A stretch of DNA of 64,000 bases from contig NC_087114.1 of the NCBI RefSeq assembly GCF_963855985.1, positions 831,001-895,000 of the forward strand, written 5' to 3'. This DNA is from Ostrinia nubilalis. Taxonomy: Eukaryota; Arthropoda; Insecta; Lepidoptera; Crambidae. Numbering within the stretch: position 1 is the stretch's first letter; every line of letters starts with the position of its first letter. Shown here in pieces: positions 23,625 to 34,000 of the stretch. Both the position numbers and the translations under genes were made by a program. Under the pieces are notes generated by a model, which was not told the origin of the DNA, did not search any database, and worked only from the letters and a program-made list of their open reading frames with translations.

Positions 23625-24299
23625 TAGGGATGTTCCGATACCACCTAAGTATCGATACCTACTCATTTCGATAATACTCAAATATTTTTTCGATACTACT
23701 TAAATAAGTACTCTTAAAGTATCGATAGTTACTGATATCGATATTTTTTGGAACTTTTATTTTGTTTTATTATTTTGAGGGTGATATCAATGAACGTTGA
23801 AGGACAATAATTTAAACAAAATTGAGAAGAAAACAACTATTTATTTATTATAAGTTTTTATTAGGCTTATTATTAATTTAAACAAAAAACTCTTCAGCAT
23901 TAAGATTGCCCAAAAACAGTAACTGTTCAAGGTATTTTGAAGACAATCTATTCCTTGTTTGTGTCATTGTTGCACCGGCTTTGGAAAAAGGCACTCGCTA
24001 GGAACTGATGTTGTAACAACAATTAAATTTTGCTGTGCATACTTGTAAAGACAAGGAAACACCAACTTCATGTCATCCCATTCTGCAAATGGGTTGCTTT
24101 TAAGAGAAACTACTGGATTTTATAAATAAAGAGAAACTTCATCTCGTTTTCGGTTGTTTTGCTGATTCGATTCGATACCACGTATTTTTGTTTCGATACC
24201 GATTATGTATCGCAAAATTGATTCGATACAATAAATACTTGGTATCGAATCAAAAGTATCGAGTACCTACTCGTATTTATTAGTATCGGAATATCCCTA
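23625..24299. mobile_element. hAT element with exact 8-bp target duplication
   Basis: Ends TAGGGATGTTCCGATAC and, inward from the right, TAGGGATATTCCGATAC. The 8-bp sequence GGCGGGGG is duplicated at 23617-23624 and 24300-24307. Subterminal sequence is rich in TATCGATAC variants. 675 bp; it carries the end of its transposase on the minus strand. Confidence 0.92.
23878..24122 (-). pseudogene. hAT transposase C-terminal dimerisation domain, frameshifted
   Basis: The minus strand reads SNPFAEWDDMKLVFPCLYK, QQNLIVVTTSVPSE, LFPK, then after a frameshift AGATMTQTRNRLSSKYLEQ and LLFLGNLNAEEF to a stop at 23878-23880. This is the NP-x-W...FP.L...AxxxL...TSVPSER.FS.AG......R..L.......LLFL order of the hAT C-terminal dimerisation domain. 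Cys stands in place of the Arg of the PSER motif. RNase H-like core absent. Confidence 0.88.
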
Positions 24300-24479
24300 G
24301 GCGGGGGGGGACCGGAGCGGAAGTCACGTGGGCAGATTATACGTCAAAACTAGTACTCAAACAGGAAAAGACAGACACTACTCTCATTATAAAGGCTTCG
24401 AATAAGGTAAGTATGTTTAATAAACGTTTTATTTTCAGGTAAAACGTCGCTATTATGCTCAATGTCGTTAAACAATATG

Positions 24480-25110
24480 GTGTAATTTAGCTTGTCTCAA
24501 GAGTCGAACACCATTTTGTTGACAAACGTCAGTGATCGGTACTGCGTCGAAACCATAGGGCTGACTTCGGTAAAAATATGATGTGTGACGTGAGGTGCCA
24601 AACTGCGGAAAATGGCGGAGGAAATACATGAATAAGCATGAATTACATTTTGTGTTTCTATTATTATTCAGGCAGTTAAAATACAGCACAGTATTAATTA
24701 CAATGCAAATGGGTATAGAGTACACGTGCGTGCGTCAATGCTCGCTCTTGAGTGTCCTGTCGATTAAAAATATCCTAGGTTGCCGTCATGCGTGTTTTGT
24801 TTTCGATGAAAACTCGCGGAGATGAACCTACATAGTTTTGCTCATATTTTGTATCATAGTTAATCTCAGATTCTCACTTTGTTTTATTTTATTGCTTACG
24901 TCAAACGATATTATGTCATTTCAGTTATCTATTTGTTTACATGCAGATAAAAAATTTAATGAGAGCAATTTATTGAAAATGAATTGTACAACATCACTGC
25001 GTCACACACTTGCGTAAAATTAATCTAAATTATCGGTTAAAGACTTACTTACAATAACGAATGAATAAACTTATGAAAAAAAATTTTTTTGGGACTGTCG
25101 AAAAAAAAAA
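24480..25110. other. AKR intron, no gene recognised
   Basis: Contains a moderately GC-rich stretch at 24480-24830 with short frames on both strands but no motif or splice pattern. Confidence 0.4.
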
Positions 25111-25126
25111 AGATATAAGGGTGCGC

Positions 25127-25275
25127 GCGCACGGGTGACTTTTGTCACCGTGACAAGATGTCTACATGGTTAAGAATAAGTACTACGTTGTCTCTCTTTT
25201 TCTCTTTATAAAAGTGTAAAAGAGAAAGATAATTATACTGTTACGTTGTCACGGTGACAAAAAGTCACCCGTGGC
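25127..25275. mobile_element. MITE, CACGGGTGACTTTTGTCACC ends
   Basis: CACGGGTGACTTTTGTCACC GTGACA is matched at the right by TGTCACGGTGACAAAAAGTC ACCCGTG. About 150 bp, no coding. GTCACC/GGTGAC repeats give strong secondary structure. Confidence 0.8.
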
Positions 25276-25586
25276 TAAGATAAAATTGGTCTAATAGGTC
25301 AAAAATAAATAAATCGAAGCATACCTAACATAATTTAGTTTTGACTTAAAAGTTATAATACCAGTAAAAACAATATTATGTATTTAAAATCTAAAGTTCA
25401 TTTGAAAGAATTTAAATCTGCGTAACGTACTTATTGTTTTTATTTTTGATTTGATAACAATTAAAAATACATAAAACAAAAATACTTGACCTAATAAATA
25501 TCACCCATTTTCGTGATAACAAGTGCGATTTTTTTTTCAGCTGACATAAACACTGTATCACTACATCTTTTATATTCTATACTTCT

Positions 25587-25803
25587 ATACTAATATTATA
25601 AATGCGAAAGTAACTCTGTCTGTCTGTCTTGCTTTCACGCCTAAACCACTGAACCGATTCTGATGAAATTTGGCATAGAGATAGTTTGAGTCCCGGGAAA
25701 GGACATAGGATAGTTTTTATCCTAGTTTTTGAAACAGGGACGCGCGCGATAAAGTTTTTCTGTGACAGACAAAATTCCACGCAGGCGAAGCCGCGGGCGC
25801 ACT
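25587..25803 (+). repeat. GCCGCGGGC-type interspersed repeat
   Basis: TACTAATATTATAAATGCGA AAGTAACTCTGTCTGTCTGT C ... CAGGCGAAGCCGCGGGC. Nearly the reverse complement of 31133-31339. Confidence 0.75.
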
Positions 25804-25820
25804 AAGTAAAGAAGTATTTT

Positions 25821-25943
25821 AGGGTGGGTTGCACCACCTATCTTTAACGGCAACTATGACGATAACCGGTGCTTTTTGTATGGAATTTGACAGATTTTTG
25901 ACGTTTGTCAAAGTTAAAGTAAGATAGTGCAACCCAGCCTTAG
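25821..25943. mobile_element. MITE, GGGTTGCAC ends
   Basis: AGGGTGGGTTGCACCACCTA TCTTTAAC at left, GTTAAAGTAAGATAGTGCAA CCCAGCCTTAG at right. It sits about 40 bp downstream of the putative 5' exon donor of the AKR gene. Confidence 0.7.
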
Positions 25944-25984
25944 TAAATAATAATATGACAGTTATAATTTAAAAAAGTACGTAC

Positions 25985-26035
25985 CGAGATAACCGGTAAC
26001 AACAACACACAACTTGACAACATGGCTGCTTGCAT
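25985..26035 (-). CDS. Likely first coding exon of the aldo-keto reductase: signal peptide
   Basis: From the ATG at 26035 the minus strand reads MQAAMLSSCVLLLPVIS and then a good donor GTACGT. The exon ends in phase 0, exactly as required to join the ATG codon that opens the exon at 7304. The 17 residues look like the hydrophobic core of a secretion signal; an internal Met at 26023 gives an alternative start. A TATA box lies at a suitable distance upstream (26076-26084). Some insect AKR2E-type enzymes have such leaders. The joining intron would be 18.7 kb. If real, the enzyme enters the secretory pathway and has 344 residues; the alternative is a noncoding first exon elsewhere and a cytosolic protein starting at 7304. 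Confidence 0.55.
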
Positions 26036-26075
26036 GCAAATGACACGTTAAGTCGTACGTTACAGAACTTATTCT

Positions 26076-26084
26076 ATTTTTATA
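26076..26084 (-). promoter_or_regulatory. TATA box of the AKR gene
   Basis: TATAAAAAT on the minus strand, about 41 bp before the ATG at 26035. This leaves room for a start of transcription near 26055 and a very short 5' UTR. Confidence 0.5.
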
Positions 26085-26294
26085 ATGCGGGAGAACTTTT
26101 TTGTAGCTTTAAGTTGTATAGTGCATTTGGTTTCGGTAGGTTCACTTTGTTGTTTTATTTAAATTACTTTTATTTGTTTACCAACTCAGGGTGGATTCGA
26201 CCAAACTAGAGTAAATATTAATCTCAGAATAAATCGTCAGTTATTCGTCGACATTTTGACAGATTTCCCATAATGAAACTGTCAATGTGCCAGT

Positions 26295-26365
26295 TATACC
26301 AGGAGCAGTGGCGGCGTAGCATGGGTTGGCACCGGGGCGATCCCCCCCCCCCCCCCATCATAACT
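26295..26365 (+). repeat. One end of a CAGTGGCGGCGTAGCATGGG element
   Basis: AGCAGTGGCGGCGTAGCATG GGTTGGCACCGGGGCGATC followed by a C run (26341-26355). It resembles the start of a hAT-like element; no matching right end was found. Confidence 0.45.
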
Positions 26366-26713
26366 CCTAAGGTACCAGAGGATACCTACCGATTCGAAGA
26401 TTGAAAGACAATCCCCCCCCGTATCATGACATAGACCGCAGATGTGCCAGTGAGTACTAATCTGCGCATAAAGTTGGGAAAAAATAATTTTGCGACTTGT
26501 ACAGTTTCAGGACTCTGAAAAACTACCAAATCGATTTACCTACCTACGCTTTCATGTAGGTCGGTCTCTCCTAAACCACCATCTGGGAATAAAATTCTCT
26601 TTCAAACAAAAAAAGTAAGTATAATTTCCAAATTAGCCCAGGCGTCTTCGAAAAATGAAACAAAAAAAATTAAGAACCTGCTCCTTTTTTTTGAAGTCCG
26701 CTAATACAATTTA

Positions 26714-27074
26714 TATCCCATCAAAAACAATACTTGTCAAAAAAACCAAGTCTCGCAACTCAGTTGTTCTACGGTAAAAAGTTGTGAGATCCATGTAGCT
26801 AATACCAAGTCCAGGCCAGGAAATCTTTAACGTTTTACATAAATATATTGACTTGGCCATCGCACTAAATAATTTAATTTACACGTGTTTTCATGCGATG
26901 GCCAAGTCAATATATTTATGTAAAACGTTAAAGATTTCCTGGCCTGGACTTGGTATTACATGGATCTCACAACTTTTTACCGTAGAACAACTGAGTTGCG
27001 AGACTAGAATAAAAAATTTGAATTTGAATTTGAATTTGACTTGGTTTTTTTGACAAGTATTGTTTTTGATGGGA
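26714..27074. mobile_element. Fold-back element (arms about 155 bp) with a LINE tail inserted in one arm
   Basis: The left arm 26714-26870 and right arm 26886-27074 are inverse copies around a short loop. GGCCAAGTCAATATATTTAT and GGCCTGGACTTGGTATTA lie in the right arm and their inverse in the left. The right arm alone has an extra block of about 35 bases between GAGAC and CTTGG, ending AATTTGAATTTGAATTTGA. There is also a 3-bp gap in the right arm (TATTACATGG against TATTAGCTACATGG in the inverted left arm). Confidence 0.88.
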
Positions 27075-27129
27075 TCTCATTTCTTTTTGTATTTTGTAGA
27101 CAGCAGTTATGTATCTAGAAAACTGGACC

Positions 27130-27540
27130 GAAATTGAAAAATTTTACTCGACTTGGCGGTTGCACTACCGTGCCCCCAAATATTTTCGTTTTTCCTTGAT
27201 TCATACACCAAACACTACTTATATTCCAAATTTGAAGCTTCTAGGTCTGCTAGAAGTGCCTTAGAATTTTGATGATCGGTGAGTCAGTGAGTCAGTGAGT
27301 GACAAAATTAAGTAACTTTGACCCGTTATAATTCTTAAACTACTGGTTCAAATTGAATGAAATTTTAAATATACCGTGTCTTTACAATGCCTGCATAGCT
27401 AATGAAAATTCAGCCTTCTAGTTTTATCCACAACGAAGTTACAGGCGGTCGAAAATGGCCTGAATTGCTTCGAGAAAAGGATGTTACGGCCGTGCCGCTT
27501 TTTTGCTCGACTTGGTGGGGGCACTGCCGTGCCCCCAGAT
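27130..27540 (+). repeat. Dispersed repeat framed by CTCGACTTGG...GCACT.CCGTGCCCCC
   Basis: The phrase TCGACTTGGCGGTTGCACTA CCGTGCCCCC opens it and TCGACTTGGTGGGGGCACTG CCGTGCCCCC closes it, as a direct repeat. The inside has GAGTCAGTGAGTCAGTGAGT and a phrase of the type CCGTTATAATTCTTAAACTAC. Lepidopteran dispersed repeat, class unknown. Confidence 0.6.
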
Positions 27541-27544
27541 TAAA

Positions 27545-27920
27545 CGAAAGCGCAAGTTATTCAATCTTACTCTTTCTATCCTACATGTTTAGAATGAAAA
27601 GGTCGACCCAAAGGATAGTAAAAGTGGTTATGGGACTTGTTTGTTAGGTTTTTTACAAGGACGACGGGATGTCCAAGGACGATCGCATAATAATAAACAT
27701 AATGGAACTTTATACAGTAGTCTTATAATTGTAGACGTATTGATTTGCTTTCTATCTATAAAATACTTTATTATTTAAACTTGTATGCACATAGAGCAGT
27801 GAACATAAGGCGGACTTAATGCCTTTCGGCATTTTCCTCCAGTCAACCTTAGGGCCAAACTGAAAATAAAGTAGGCGACTAGGAGACTTCAACGTGTGTA
27901 ATACTTAGATTTAAAATATT
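27545..27920. other. No gene seen
   Basis: Short frames only; no element boundary. Confidence 0.4.
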
Positions 27921-27924
27921 TTAT

Positions 27925-28045
27925 GCAAATAGGCTTTAAAAAAACATTTTACACGTCCCAGTATTAACCCTACCGCTGTTTCGGGACAATAAATGGGTCA
28001 GCAGTACTGAGTGCTGAGAAGAAGCAGCGCAAGAAACTCAGTCAC
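27925..28045 (-). repeat. LINE 3' UTR fragment, reverse
   Basis: ACACGTCCCAGTATTAACCC, TTTCGGGACAATAAATGGG and GAGAAGAAGCAGCGCAAG are the inverse of the CTGCTTCTTCTCAGCAC family. Confidence 0.7.
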
Positions 28046-28054
28046 TATTAACTA

Positions 28055-28143
28055 TCATTTCAGCCATAGGACGTCCACTGCTGAACATAGGCCTCCCCCA
28101 ATGCTTTCCATGTTGATGGCCTGCGTCCAGCGCTTCCCTAGAT
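28055..28143 (-). repeat. RTE-type LINE 3' fragment
   Basis: ATTTCAGCCATAGGACGTCC ACTGCTGAACATAGGCC; on the minus strand this ends ...IGGGLCSAVDVLWLK and a stop, the RTE C terminus. Confidence 0.7.
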
Positions 28144-28149
28144 GATGAT

Positions 28150-28520
28150 AGTTATAAAAATATGACGATTCTACTTTGTAAATTGACAATAACCCAAAAA
28201 CCACACGTCTTGAACCACGTGAATCCATAAAAATCCTTTTTTTCAAAAAGGCATTCTTTAACTACGGACCTTGATTCTCAATTAATGTCCTTAACATAAT
28301 GCGGTAAGCTAGTTATTAGAGTGTAATACTTTGCCGGATACATGGGAGGAATGTTGGTAAATATCAGATTTTTACTGCGGCCTATTGTACAGTCGGAGGG
28401 AAAAGTTTTTGTGGTAACCTCAGAGGGAGGACTGTTTTTTGTTAAAGTCAACTAAAAATACACACTGATACATTGAGTTTGAACGACCCGATTTTGTTTG
28501 AGTTACGTATATTACCTACA
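28150..28520. other. No gene seen
   Basis: No element ends or coding signs. Confidence 0.4.
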
Positions 28521-28524
28521 GCTT

Positions 28525-28660
28525 TTAAATAAATAAATAAATAAATAAACCTTTATTGTCAACATAACAAAAAAAAATACAACTTTAACACAGCTTAACA
28601 ATTAAAAATAAGGTGACAAGGGCATCCGGCTCAGCGTAAGCTGTACGGCACTAGGTCCAT
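28525..28660 (-). repeat. LINE 3' end with an (AAAT)n tail, reverse
   Basis: AAATAAATAAATAAATAAAC CTTTATTGTCAACATAACA then GTAAGCTGTACGGCAC: a microsatellite-tailed LINE 3' terminus on the minus strand. Confidence 0.55.
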
Positions 28661-28663
28661 GCC

Positions 28664-28862
28664 CGCGGCTTCACCCATGTGAAATTTAGTTTGTCAGAGA
28701 GCGTCATAAATTATAGCCTATATCTTATTCTGCGTTATAAACAATAATACTGTAAAGTTTCATCAAAATCCGTTCAGTAGTTTTTGCGTGAAAGAGTAAC
28801 AAACATGTACAACCTCCAGACATACATACAAACTTTCTCATTTAAATATAGTTACCAACTTC
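28664..28862 (-). repeat. GCCGCGGGC-type interspersed repeat, reverse
   Basis: GCCCGCGGCTTCACCCATGT GAAATTTAGTTTGTC then TCAGTAGTTTTTGCGTGAAA GAG; the inverse of 1478-1685. Confidence 0.7.
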
Positions 28863-28950
28863 CTCAAAAGCTAGATTTTTTGTCATGGCTCGATCTTTGA
28901 GAGCTTCGCGTTGTAGCTTTCCAGGGCACTTATTATACACGTCCCAAATA

Positions 28951-30053
28951 CAGTGTGAGTCACGTTAAAGTGTACATATGAAAATAGATGAAACTAGACC
29001 TATTTTTATCGACAAAAAAGAGGTCAAAAATTTTTTGAGATTTTTTTTATTTTTTTATAGAATTTTTTTTCTTCCAATTACTTATTGTATAGAAAACGTA
29101 ATAACTTTTAAACTAAGCGGTATATCCTGATAAAATAAAAACAGTAATAATGCTAAATAACAGGCGATACTAAAAAAATACATAAAATACACAAAAAAGG
29201 CCAACAAATAGTAAAAAATGATACTTTTTGAAAAAAATCTGCTTTTAAATTCGTGTTTTTTTGGTTATTTGATAAATTTCTCCAAAAAATGCCCCTATAA
29301 CCGGTGGTTTTTATCACTTTGTATTATTTTCTATCGTATTACCTTCGTAAAACCAAAAATCGCATGTCTCTATCCCTATCACAACGTTTGCAATGATCGT
29401 TTGAACTAAGCCTCTCCGGGCGCGCCATTCAACGCTTCGTTAACAACGAAACTGAAAATGGCTCTATATTTGTAATTTTGATAAAGACAAGTTAGATTTC
29501 AAATAAAAACAAAAGATTTCGAAGTAAAATAAGCATTTAAGTTAAAATTAAAATTGTCTCTACCTGTAGCGGAGAATAATGTTGTGGCAGGCCTTTGTTC
29601 AAACGATCATAGCAAATGTTGTGATAGGGATAGAGACATGCGATTTTTGGTTCTACAAAGATAATACGATAGAGAATAATACAAAGTAATAAAAACCACC
29701 TGTTATAGGGGCATTTTTTGGAGAAATTTATCAAATAACCAAAAAAAACACGAATTTAAAAGCAGATTTTTTTCAAAAAGTATCATTTTTTATTATTTGT
29801 TGGCATTTTTTGTGTATTTTATGTATTTTTTTAGTATCGCCTGTTATTACGCATTATTACTGATTTATTTTATCAGGATATACCGCTTCGTTTAAAAGTT
29901 ATTACGTTTTCTTTACAATAAGTAATTGGAAGAAAAAAAATTCTATAAAAAATAAAAAAAAAATCTCAAAAAAAATTTGACCTCTTTTTTGTCGATAAAA
30001 ATAGGTCTAGTTTCATCTATTTTCATATGTACACTTTAACGTGACTCACACTG
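28951..30053. mobile_element. 1.1-kb fold-back transposon, TA target duplication
   Basis: CAGTGTGAGTCACGTTAAAG at the left is mirrored exactly at the right. The arms (about 28951-29405 and 29595-30053) stay near identical for some 450 bases, flanking a unique centre of about 190 bases. TA stands at 28949-28950 and 30054-30055. It has split a LINE 3' UTR fragment (28905-28950 continued at 30054-30165). TA duplication and CAGT-type ends fit a non-autonomous Tc1/mariner-like element. Confidence 0.9.
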
Positions 30054-30165
30054 TATAGCTTGCCCTACCACCACTTCGGAACAACATAATATGGGCTGGT
30101 GCTGAGAAGAAAGTGGCGGAAGAAACAGTGTCAATGCGAGTCAGACTTACGTTCAATTTGAGATT
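30054..30165 (-). repeat. LINE 3' UTR fragment, continuation after insertion
   Basis: AGCTTGCCCTACCACCACTT CGGAACAACATAATATGGG and GCTGAGAAGAAAGTGGCGGA AGAAAC continue the LINE broken at 28950. Confidence 0.65.
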
Positions 30166-30169
30166 CCTT

Positions 30170-30480
30170 CATCATCATCATCATAATTTCAGCCACAGGA
30201 CGTCCACTGCTGGGCTAGGCCTAATGATTCCCAGTTTGGTCGGTTAGAAGCATCTTACATCCTTCTAGCGTTGCGGAGCCTTCCTGGGACCTTTTTCTTC
30301 CTGCGATCTGTCCACCTTATAAGAGGACGTCCTACGCTGCGCTTAATTACCAGTTCGTTCGTTTCAGCCGAAAGACGTCCACTGCTGGACAAAGGCCTCC
30401 CCCAAGGATTTCCACAAAGACCGGTCCTGCGCCGCTCGCGTCCAGGCACCTCCCGCGATCAATTAAGTAATTACCAGTAC
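30170..30480. repeat. Two adjacent RTE-type LINE 3' fragments
   Basis: ATTTCAGCCACAGGACGTCC at about 30185 and GTTTCAGCCGAAAGACGTCC at about 30361 open two pieces in the same orientation. The second has the CCCCAAGGATTTCCACAAAG subtype. Confidence 0.7.
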
Positions 30481-30594
30481 GTGAACCTGGCTTCCCCATC
30501 GGCCAGTCAGTTCTGCGTGCTATGTGAGTGTGACTAAGTAGTAATTGCTATAATTTTCCTAATCCTAACATTTATGAAACCATTATTGAAGTCG

Positions 30595-30775
30595 TCGTTT
30601 CAGCCAAAGTATGTCCACAGCTGGACAAAGGCCTCCCCCAAGGATTTCCATAACAACCGGCCCTGCGTCCAGGTTCTTCCCGCAACCTTCACCAGATCGT
30701 TGGTCCACCTAGTGGGAAGCCTGCCCACGCTACGTCTTTCGGCCCGTGGTCGCCAGCACCAATGGAGAACTTTTC
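30595..30775. repeat. RTE-type LINE 3' fragment
   Basis: GTTTCAGCCAAAGTATGTCC ACAGCTGGACAAAGGCC; it runs into CCACCTAGTGGGAAGCCTGC and ends about 245 bp before the start codon of the SVWC gene. Confidence 0.7.
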
Positions 30776-31018
30776 TGCCCCAGCAGCATTATTGAAGTAA
30801 ATACTAATACGGAACCTTTTTAACACGCACAGTTAAAAACATGAACTTACCTGTTTTTTTTTACTTCACACTTCTGCAAAAATCTCCCAAAAAACTTTTC
30901 TCGCTAACTGTACGAAATCATAAGCAGCTATTCTTTGAAAACGCTTTCATTTCGCTCCTAGTTACTGAGTCTGCCAGTTTGAAGTATAATGTATTGAGTT
31001 AGGCTCAAGATCTACAAA

Positions 31019-34000
31019 ATGATAGTTGTGTTAGTTGCTATGCTAGCTGCGGCTATGGCTGGGCCAGCTACGGAAAGTTACAAAGACCAGTGTGAGTTTG
31101 AGTTGTGTTTATTATGTACATTATTACTAGCTTTCCGCCCGCGGTTTCGATTTTGTCCGTCACAGAAAAACTATCGCGCGCGTCCCTGTTTCAAAAGCCG
31201 AGATAAAAACTATCATTATGTCCTTTCCCGGGACTCAAACTATCTCTATGCCAAAATTTCATCAAAATCTGTGCTGTGGTTTAGGCGTGAAAGCCACACA
31301 GACAGAGTTACTTTCGCATTTATATTATTAGTAGGGATTAACTATACGGGACTATTCCCACCTCGTTCGCTTAAAAACTTAGTCAGTTTTTGTAACGTCA
31401 AACGGCAGCGAGACTTCAGATCTACTTCAGTGGGTCTAGACAAAGTGCAAATTATAATCGCAAACCAGTCGAAAAGTGGTCGAAAAGCCCCTTTTTTGTA
31501 TGGAGTTTTGACGGATTCGATTTTCGATTCGATCAAAAAGTGCGTTTTGTCTAGACCACCAGATTTATATGCTCTGTCACGTCATAATATGTCAATGTCA
31601 CGGGGCACCCCTCCCGCGCCGCTCCCGAGGCTCAGGCACTGAGTGAGTTAAGCGCTAAACCTATAATTACAGTGACGATTAATCCTTCATGGCCCGCGAA
31701 TCTAGACACAATAGATAATCAATTGTTATGGCATTAATGTATGCCGTCTGGGACTTTAAAGGTTAATGTCGAATATACCTACCCTTCTGTGTAGTGTATA
31801 GTATCCATCTGAGCACGTGAGGATTGTAAAGGCCAAGGAATCTAAATGACCTAATAATGGTGACGCCACTATAGATCGTACCATCCACGAAGACGCGCCC
31901 CACCAATGTTTGGTATCGGTCGCGCGGGGTGAGGGGATTTTGATCCGAGCAATCCGAGCGGCATTATTGTAGAGTGCGTGTGCACTGGATAATTTAGCGT
32001 GTACCGATAACATTCAAACATTAGCGGAAGAATGGTGGGGCAAGTCTTCGTGGATGGCACGACTACACTGCAAATTCTTGGAATTAAGGTAATGTCACTC
32101 TTAATAGTACAAGTTTTACAAAACAATAAAACTTGTATTATTGAGCAGAGACGATGCACAGCATCTGGTGAGAGATGCGTCTACTTCCGGTGTAGTTTTT
32201 TACCATTTTATACCTTAAATGACGTCATTTCCGCAATTATTTAATAGGAATTGATTTGACTTACTTCCGTTTGCCGCCATTTTAGTCACCTGGGGGCGAG
32301 CTTGCTCGGAGTTCTTCATAGAGAGCTCACCAGGAGGCCTTCTTGGGATGCTGTGCATCGTCTCTGCTCAATAATACAAGTTTTATTGTTTTGTAAAACT
32401 TGTACTATTATTCGGCATGTGACGATGCACAGCATCTGGTGAGAGACTTGTTTATTAGCTCCTGGTGACTACTTACCAATGGCGCTATGTGATGAAAGTT
32501 TTCGAGTTTCTGTAACAGAACTAGATTAGAACATGATTAATTTCAGGGTATTAATATGTTTTGTTCTAAATGCCCAGTGAAAGCAGCACTAATATCATAA
32601 AGTAGGAGGGTTTGTACTTTTGTATGTTTAAAATGAATAAACTGGAAAGCTACTGAACTGAATTCAGAAATTCTTTCCTCATTAAAATGCAGATTGAGTG
32701 TGTATTGATATAATTTGCCCGCATGGCAGTAAGATTCATGCGAGTCATCAACATAAGTTTATAATACAGGCGTACGATGTGATTGAAGAGTATCCAACGT
32801 GCATTAGATCTGTTGATTGAAAGTTATTAATTAAATAATATGTTATTTGGTGTATCGGTCGTAGATCAGTTAATAAAAGTGTCTGCCTTATAATATTGCT
32901 ATTATTGTTCTGCCTACGCCAATATCTCGTCAAATAATTTCATCTATGGCTAAATATCAACCCAAATTAAAGATGCCACAACGAAGTCAACAATACCAGG
33001 AGAGGTTTTAAATCCAACAACCTTTATACTGTTTTTATCCATGTAGATTCCTAGTATTACTTGGTGTTGAAAAAAAATAAATAAATAAATAATGTGTTAT
33101 TATATTCCGCTGTTCGCCTCTGCTCGCCTGATTCCAGTAACTTACGCAACCGTAGCAAGGGCATACATAATAATATGTTGTTTTTTGGGATTTGCTGTCA
33201 TTTTTCCCAGTTGTTTGTATGATGCCTAGGGTTTCTGATTTCTCGACTTATTTTTTTTCTCGAGTTTCGAGAATTCTCGAGGCCAAAGTCTCGAGTTTTC
33301 TCGGGTCTCGAGTCTTTTAATGAAAACTGTTGAAATCGGTTGAAATATAATAAAAACACAGGTTTTTTTAATGTAATATACCTACTTTTATTGCACAACA
33401 ATCAATATTAGAATTTAGTACCACTTATTTTGGTAAAGAAAGAAACAAAAAATAAAATCTTCTTTCATAATTAATATTAACTAATAATCATAACAAAAGT
33501 CATAAAGTCGCGTGTACTTTAAGGATAAATAACAATAAAAATCAATTGAATCACTTGTTTTCCAAAGAACACAAGTCCGAATAGCAAAATTACGATAAAT
33601 AGTTTTTTTTTATAAACATAAAAAACTTTTTAATATTTTTTTAAACTTAAAGATAACGACTTGAATAAACTTTACGAAGAGGCACGAGTACCTAAACGAA
33701 CAGACAGATTTTTCAGTCTTTAAATCATCATCATCATCATCATGTCAGCCATAGGACGTCCACTGCTGAACATAGGCCTCCCCTAATGCTTTCCACGTTG
33801 ATCGATTAGTAGCGGCCCGCGTCTAGTGCTTCCCTGCTACCTTTACGATGTCGTCGGTCCGCCTTGTAAGTGGACGTCCTACGCTGCGCCTTCCGGTACG
33901 CGGCCTCCGTTCCAGAACCTTGCTGCCCCATCGGCCGTCAGTTCTGCGCACTATGTGCCCTGCCCATTGCCACTTCAGCTTGCTAATCCGTCGGGCTATG

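Larger units (their letters stand above)
23360..24470. mobile_element. Repeat 'C' element with about 62-bp inverted arms, split by a hAT element
   Basis: TAATAGCGACGTTTTACCTG...CTTATTCGAAGCC (about 23451-23512) is answered by GGCTTCGAATAAGG...GTAAAACGTCGCTATTA (about 24399-24460). The sequence next to the hAT insertion matches the unbroken copy at 13670-14035 in inverse orientation. Confidence 0.7.

Noticed and set aside
31019..31642. A single 207-codon open frame starting at the SVWC start codon
   Set aside because: After residue 24 it runs into a GCCGCGGGC-type repeat and MITEs; the GTGAGT donor at 31092 and phase match with 39078 favour splicing.
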